9,833 nt of DNA. Source: an uncultured Eubacteriales bacterium (GTDB taxonomy: Bacteria > Bacillota > Clostridia > Oscillospirales > Oscillospiraceae). The stretch is taken from assembly GCA_900546075.1 (NCBI GenBank), contig URBH01000068.1, positions 1-9,833 on the forward strand. Reading direction: 5' to 3'. Positions 6,968-9,833 of the stretch are shown here, piece after piece (within the stretch, counting starts at the first letter, position 1; each line of letters opens with the position of its first letter). The notes below the pieces were generated by a model, which was not told the origin of the DNA, searched no databases, and saw only the letters and a list, made by a program, of their open reading frames with translations. A program made the position numbers and the translations under genes.

Positions 6968-6996
6968 ATAGTATCAAATTTCTGCCGTTCTTTCAA
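6968..6996 (-). promoter_or_regulatory. Sigma-A-type promoter of the murI operon
   Basis: On the minus strand, -35 TTGAAA (6991-6996), a 17-base spacer and -10 TACTAT (6968-6973), preceding the short A/T-rich stretch ATAGAAA. The predicted start is near 6961, about 48 bases before the murI ATG. Sequence and spacing match well (4 of 6 at the -35 and 5 of 6 at the -10), and the site lies in the only gap upstream of the operon. Confidence 0.75.
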
Positions 6997-7038
6997 TGGC
7001 TCGTTGCTTTTTTCGTGGATTTTTTGGAAGCGAATGCT

Positions 7039-7064
7039 CCCCCGGCTGCTGATGCAGCCGGGGG
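7039..7064 (-). terminator. Strong 11-bp hairpin after the zinc-ribbon gene (possible terminator)
   Basis: Perfect arms CCCCCGGCTGC (7039-7049) and GCAGCCGGGGG (7054-7064) flank a four-base loop. The hairpin begins ten bases after the stop codon of the 7074-8174 gene and stands before the murI promoter, exactly where a terminator is expected. However, the minus strand continues AGCATTCGCTTCC rather than with a T-run, so intrinsic termination would be inefficient; it may instead protect the mRNA 3' end. Confidence 0.5.
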
Positions 7065-7073
7065 AAGAAAACA

Positions 7074-8174
7074 CTATTTTGTAACGGGAATGCTGACCCG
7101 CTTGCTTTCCAGCAAAAGCTCATCGGTGTCATGATCCAGGACGCCCAGCACCAGCTCCAGGGAGGTGATGTCCCGAACCCGCTCCACGCCCGCGTCATAC
7201 AGCCACATTTCGCACTTGCCCCAGGCGTCCGGCGCAAGCTCGTCGAACAGAAACAGATCAGCGGATTCGCCGTTCACATAGGTTTCCATCGTGTAGAGCC
7301 AGATATTCCGCTCGGAATGATTCTCTACCCGGAACCGGAAGACGCCGTCCTCGCAAAGCTCACCCTCGCTGCCCGTGTAGGTAAGGGTGATGCCCGCCTC
7401 CTCCAGAACCGTCGTGCCGCCGCTCTCCACCGACCGGACATCGTTCTTGTCTGCGCGCAGGGTAATGGGGGGCGTAGAATCCAGCGGATTGTAGTCGCTG
7501 GCATCCGTCACTTCCAAGCAGAACGAGAGTTCGCCGATCGTTTCAATATTTCCGCTTTCAAGGTCGGTATCGTTGACCCAGATCGAGGTCATTTCCTCCC
7601 GCCCCGCTTCCAGCAGGATGAAAAAGAGACGATCCTCCGTCATGTAGCCGTTGACGCAGTCCATGCTGCTCATGAGCATAACGTCCTTGTCCGAACCGTT
7701 GCGAACGTAGACGGGAATCTCCTCCGTGTATGTGTCCCCGTCCCGCCAGTCGGCCACGGCCAGGATGCCGCCCTTATCGTACAGGACGGTCTGGTGGTGG
7801 AAATCCTCCGGGCGAATCACCGCTTCTGTCTCCCAGGTGTCCCCGTCGTCGCTCCACAGGGAGGACATGCTGCTCACTTTTTCGGTAATGAACTCCGTCA
7901 GCACGTACTGCGCCACCATGAACGCGGTTACGATCAGAATCGGCCAGAGCCACTTGGGGCTGGTCTTTTTCCGCCGGCCGGAATACTGCCTGCATTCTTT
8001 TTGCCGGGTGGGGACGCTCCGGCGGACGGGTCTGTCCTCGGGCTGCTCAATGATCAACGGCTCCCCCTCATGGGTGTGCAGGCCGTGGGCGATTTCTTCG
8101 GTAAACGGCTCGTAGTAGCATTCCCGGCAACGCTTGCCGTTGTAGGGCGCGCCGCAGCAGGGGCATCTTTTCAT
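7074..8174 (-). CDS. Zinc-ribbon single-pass membrane protein with duplicated extracytoplasmic domain, function unknown
   Basis: I do not recognise a characterised homologue. The 366-residue protein begins with a zinc ribbon, MKRCPCCGAPYNGKRCREC, with the CxxC pairs Cys4/Cys7 and Cys16/Cys19. A basic, Arg/Lys-rich cytoplasmic linker (about 48-75) follows, then one membrane helix at about 76-92 (WLWPILIVTAFMVAQYVL), preceded by positive charges, which suggests the N-terminus is inside and about 270 residues are outside. The outer part is acidic and appears to be two copies of a beta-rich module at about 129-243 and 255-363 (VLYDKGGILAVA/VLEEAGITLTYTG; VYVRNGSDKDVML/FRVENHSERNIWL; DRLFFILLEAG/SADLFLFDELA; ELSFCLEV/SLELVLGV). 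The start at 8174 is supported by the complete ribbon and a weak GGAAGTG. It reads divergently from the DmpA-like gene and convergently with nothing. Confidence 0.8.
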   Translation of the reverse strand: MKRCPCCGAPYNGKRCRECYYEPFTEEIAHGLHTHEGEPLIIEQPEDRPVRRSVPTRQKECRQYSGRRKKTSPKWLWPILIVTAFMVAQYVLTEFITEKVSSMSSLWSDDGDTWETEAVIRPEDFHHQTVLYDKGGILAVADWRDGDTYTEEIPVYVRNGSDKDVMLMSSMDCVNGYMTEDRLFFILLEAGREEMTSIWVNDTDLESGNIETIGELSFCLEVTDASDYNPLDSTPPITLRADKNDVRSVESGGTTVLEEAGITLTYTGSEGELCEDGVFRFRVENHSERNIWLYTMETYVNGESADLFLFDELAPDAWGKCEMWLYDAGVERVRDITSLELVLGVLDHDTDELLLESKRVSIPVTK

Positions 8175-8230
8175 TTGGGTTCACACTTCCGCACCATCCG
8201 GTGCCGCCTTCCTTTTGGTTTCCAATTTTA

Positions 8231-8259
8231 ATTGTAACATAGGGGTCAACCCTCCGCAA
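8231..8259 (-). promoter_or_regulatory. Probable promoter of the zinc-ribbon gene
   Basis: On the minus strand, -35 TTGCGG (8254-8259), a 17-base spacer and -10 TACAAT (8231-8236), with an AT-rich TTAAAATTGG after it. The spacer contains the small palindrome GGGTTGACCC (8243-8252), which could be an operator but may be chance. The -35 is weaker than in the other promoters here. Confidence 0.5.
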
Positions 8260-8320
8260 CAGCGTGAACACGGGATTTTTTGCCGCTTCACGGGAAACCT
8301 CCCTCTTTATGGCAAAACCG

Positions 8321-8349
8321 TTGCATTCTTCCGTCCGAAACGGTATAAT
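8321..8349 (+). promoter_or_regulatory. Sigma-A-type promoter of the DmpA-like peptidase gene
   Basis: -35 TTGCAT (8321-8326), a 17-base spacer and a perfect -10 TATAAT (8344-8349). Transcription should start near 8356, giving a leader of only about 22 bases that contains the ribosome binding site. The spacer holds a short inverted repeat, CCGT and ACGG around five bases (8331-8343), of uncertain meaning. Confidence 0.82.
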
Positions 8350-8364
8350 GTCAAAAAAACACTC

Positions 8365-8370
8365 AGGAGG
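8365..8370 (+). promoter_or_regulatory. Ribosome binding site deciding the peptidase start
   Basis: A perfect AGGAGG seven bases before the ATG at 8378. The frame stays open upstream to an ATG at 8264, but that lies ahead of the promoter, so it cannot be the start of this transcript. Confidence 0.88.
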
Positions 8371-8377
8371 AATTTTT

Positions 8378-9385
8378 ATGGATTTGAACATCGGCCGCAT
8401 GCCCCACGGGCCGCGGAACTCCATTGCCGACGTGTCAGGCGTCCGCGTCGGCCACTGCACCGTGGACGATGAACGGCACAAAACCGGCGTGACGGTGATT
8501 TTACCCTGCGAGGACGACATTTTCCGCAGCAAGATGCCCGCGGCTTACCACGTTCTCAACGGCTTCGGAAAAACCGCCGGGCTGATGCAGATCGGGGAGC
8601 TGGGGACGCTGGAGACCCCCATCGCCCTGACGAACACCCTGAATGTGGGACTGGTTCACGACGCCATGGTGGAATACATGTGCCGCCAGGGGGAGCGCCG
8701 GGGATATCCGGTTTATTCCGTGAACCCCGTGGTGTGCGAGTGCAACGACGCGTCCCTGAATGATATCCGTCACCGGGCGGTGGGTCAGGCGGAGGTCTTC
8801 GCCGCCATTGATGCCGCGTCGGCGGACTTTGCCCAAGGGGACGTGGGCGCGGGGAAGGGCATGACCTGCCATGACCTGAAGGGCGGCATTGGTTCCTCCT
8901 CCCGGCTGGTGGAGATCGGCGGGGAGACCTTTACCCTGGGCGTGCTGGTTCTAACGAACCACGGGTGTCTGCGGGATCTGACCATCGGCGGGGAGAACGT
9001 CGGCAAAGCGATTGAACAGCGCATCCGGGAGGACAGCCCGGACGAGGGCAGCTGCATCATGATCGTCGGCACCGACCTGCCCGTCACCTCCCGCCAGCTG
9101 GGGCGAATCATCCGCCGGTGCAGCGTGGGGCTTGCCCGGCTGGGCAGCTATATCGGCCACGGCAGCGGTGAGGTTATGGTGGGCTTTTCCACCGCCAACC
9201 GCATTCCGGCACAGGGTGACTGCCTGAATTTCCGCTGCATCCACGAAAGCCACATAGACGACGCCTTCCGCGCCGTTGCGGAGGCCACCGAGGAAGCGGT
9301 GCTGCGCTCCATGCTGGAAGCCCACCCGGTCACAGGCTACACCGGCAAGCTGCGCCGGAGCCTCGGTGAATTCTGGCAGCCCTGA
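8378..9385 (+). CDS. P1/DmpA-family (S58) N-terminal-nucleophile aminopeptidase, Cys at the nucleophile position
   Basis: DmpA/BapA-type enzymes are made as one chain that cuts itself before the nucleophile, giving an alpha and a beta subunit with the nucleophile at the new N-terminus; known members release N-terminal L- or beta-amino acids and some D-Ala amides. The 335-residue product (DmpA is about 375) shows NSIADVSGVRVGHCTV (14-29), TNTLNVGLVHDAM (85-97), VGAGKGMTCHDLKGGIGSSS (156-175), VLVLTNHGCLRDL (189-201) and the C-terminal GLARLGSYIGHGSGEVMVGF (251-270), all recognisable family blocks in order. At the self-cleavage point the family usually has Gly-Ser (Gly249-Ser250 in DmpA); here it is Gly196-Cys197 (codon TGT, 8966-8968). 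The predicted subunits are about 196 and 139 residues. No signal peptide, so it should be cytoplasmic. It is monocistronic; the repeat array begins 25 bases after its stop. Confidence 0.92.
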   Translation: MDLNIGRMPHGPRNSIADVSGVRVGHCTVDDERHKTGVTVILPCEDDIFRSKMPAAYHVLNGFGKTAGLMQIGELGTLETPIALTNTLNVGLVHDAMVEYMCRQGERRGYPVYSVNPVVCECNDASLNDIRHRAVGQAEVFAAIDAASADFAQGDVGAGKGMTCHDLKGGIGSSSRLVEIGGETFTLGVLVLTNHGCLRDLTIGGENVGKAIEQRIREDSPDEGSCIMIVGTDLPVTSRQLGRIIRRCSVGLARLGSYIGHGSGEVMVGFSTANRIPAQGDCLNFRCIHESHIDDAFRAVAEATEEAVLRSMLEAHPVTGYTGKLRRSLGEFWQP

Positions 9386-9410
9386 ACAGTGGAATCACGG
9401 AACCGCACCC

Positions 9411-9527
9411 CCTTGCCTCTCCCTTTGGGAGAGGTGGCCGAGCGCAGCGAGGACGGAGAGGGGAAACCGGGCTGCAATGCCCTCTCAGTCACCTTCGGTG
9501 ACAGCTCTCCCAAAGGGAGAGCCAAGG
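9411..9527. repeat. Palindromic element, copy 1
   Basis: Starts CCTTGCCTCTCCC and ends GGGAGAGCCAAGG. Local hairpins: CCTCTCCC/GGGAGAGG with TTT loop (9416-9434), GTCACC/GGTGAC with TTC loop (9488-9502), GCTCTCCC/GGGAGAGC with AAA loop (9504-9522); a further stem GAGAGGG (9456-9462) with CCCTCTC (9480-9486). Counting outward, CACCCC before and GGGGTG after extend the inverted ends in this copy only. It differs from copy 3 at three positions. Confidence 0.93.
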
Positions 9528-9563
9528 GGGGTGTACCACGGCACGAAAAATGGCGCGCATCTC

Positions 9564-9680
9564 CCTTGCCTCTCCCTTTGGGAGAGGTGGCCAAGCGCAT
9601 CGAGGACGGATAGGGAAAACCGGGGTGCAATGCCCTCTCAGTCACCTGCGGCGACAGCTCTCCCAAAGGGAGAGCCAAGG
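9564..9680. repeat. Palindromic element, copy 2 (most diverged)
   Basis: Same length and ends as the other copies, but differs from copy 3 at eight positions, all between the two end hairpins. One change breaks the GAGAGGG/CCCTCTC stem (GATAGGG), and two alter the central hairpin to GTCACC-TGC-GGCGAC, which on the minus-strand RNA keeps pairing through a G-U pair. Confidence 0.92.
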
Positions 9681-9716
9681 GGGGTGTACCACGACACGAA
9701 AAATGGCGCGCATCTC

Positions 9717-9833
9717 CCTTGCCTCTCCCTTTGGGAGAGGTGGCCGAGCAAAGCGAGGACGGAGAGGGGAAACCGGGGTGCAATGCCCTCTCAGTCACCT
9801 TCGGTGACAGCTCTCCCAAAGGGAGAGCCAAGG
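9717..9833. repeat. Palindromic element, copy 3 (ends at window edge)
   Basis: A complete 117-base copy with intact end hairpins and intact GTCACC-TTC-GGTGAC. It has AGCAAAGCG where copy 1 has AGCGCAGCG. The last base of the window is the last base of the element, so whether a further spacer and copy follow cannot be seen. Confidence 0.92.

Larger units (their letters stand above)
9411..9833. repeat. Tandem array, 153-bp period: three 117-bp palindromic elements with 36-bp spacers
   Basis: The last bases of the window hold no real gene. Three 117-base elements start at 9411, 9564 and 9717, spaced exactly 153 bases apart. The two 36-base spacers (9528-9563 and 9681-9716) differ at one base. 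The array continues or ends at the right edge, which cuts exactly at the end of the third element. Because 153 is divisible by three, long but meaningless reading frames with a 51-residue period cross it on both strands (for example 9337-9831 minus). The left flank of the first element does not resemble the spacer, so the array boundary is near 9408. It directly follows the peptidase gene and its hairpins could act as that gene's transcription end. Confidence 0.95.

Noticed and set aside
8264..8377. Longer peptidase starting at 8264
   Set aside because: That start precedes the promoter -35 box, lacks a ribosome binding site, and the extra 38 residues have no family similarity.
9337..9831. Long minus-strand frame (164 codons) and plus-strand frames across the repeat array
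   Set aside because: They are by-products of the 153-bp period being divisible by three: the predicted protein is a 51-residue repeat of translated palindromes (LPLGELSPKVTERAL type), with no credible ribosome binding site, and open frames occur on both strands at once.
9411..9833. CRISPR array
   Set aside because: The repeats are 117 bp and the spacers are nearly identical to each other, the reverse of a CRISPR pattern; no cas gene is present.

Overview
The window is GC-rich, tightly packed chromosomal DNA from a Gram-positive anaerobe, most likely a gut Clostridia (Oscillospiraceae/Ruminococcaceae-like). Three things suggest this. The minus strand carries the Firmicutes-type order rimP-nusA-ylxR-ylxQ-infB. 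The promoters look like sigma-A sites (TTGNNN, 17 bases, TATAAT-like) and Shine-Dalgarno sites are strong (GGAGG). The right end holds a palindromic repeat built on CTCTCCCTTTGGGAGAG, a type I associate from memory with such genomes. The genus cannot be fixed from the sequence alone.

Layout, right to left on the minus strand. (1) 8174-7074: a zinc-ribbon, single-pass membrane protein of unknown function whose outer part is an internal duplication. (2) 6913-3990: a four-gene operon murI - udk - HAD phosphatase - DUF89/ARMT1-like phosphatase, with gaps of 17, -4 and 13 bases and its own promoter at 6968-6996. (3) 3790-1: the transcription/translation operon rimP - nusA - ylxR - ylxQ - infB, with a near-consensus promoter at 3915-3943 and a 118-base leader containing two hairpins. 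infB runs off the left edge, so only its first 468 codons are present.

On the plus strand there is one gene, 8378-9385, a P1/DmpA-family (S58) self-processing aminopeptidase. It has an excellent promoter and ribosome binding site and diverges from the zinc-ribbon gene. The expected Ser nucleophile is Cys in this copy.

The last 423 bases (9411-9833) are non-coding: three 117-base palindromic elements separated by identical-length 36-base spacers, an exact 153-base period that runs off the right edge. Paired base changes between the two ends of each element indicate that each end folds as its own hairpin. This array is the least ordinary structure in the window. The rest is conserved housekeeping DNA; I see no new defence or mobile system.
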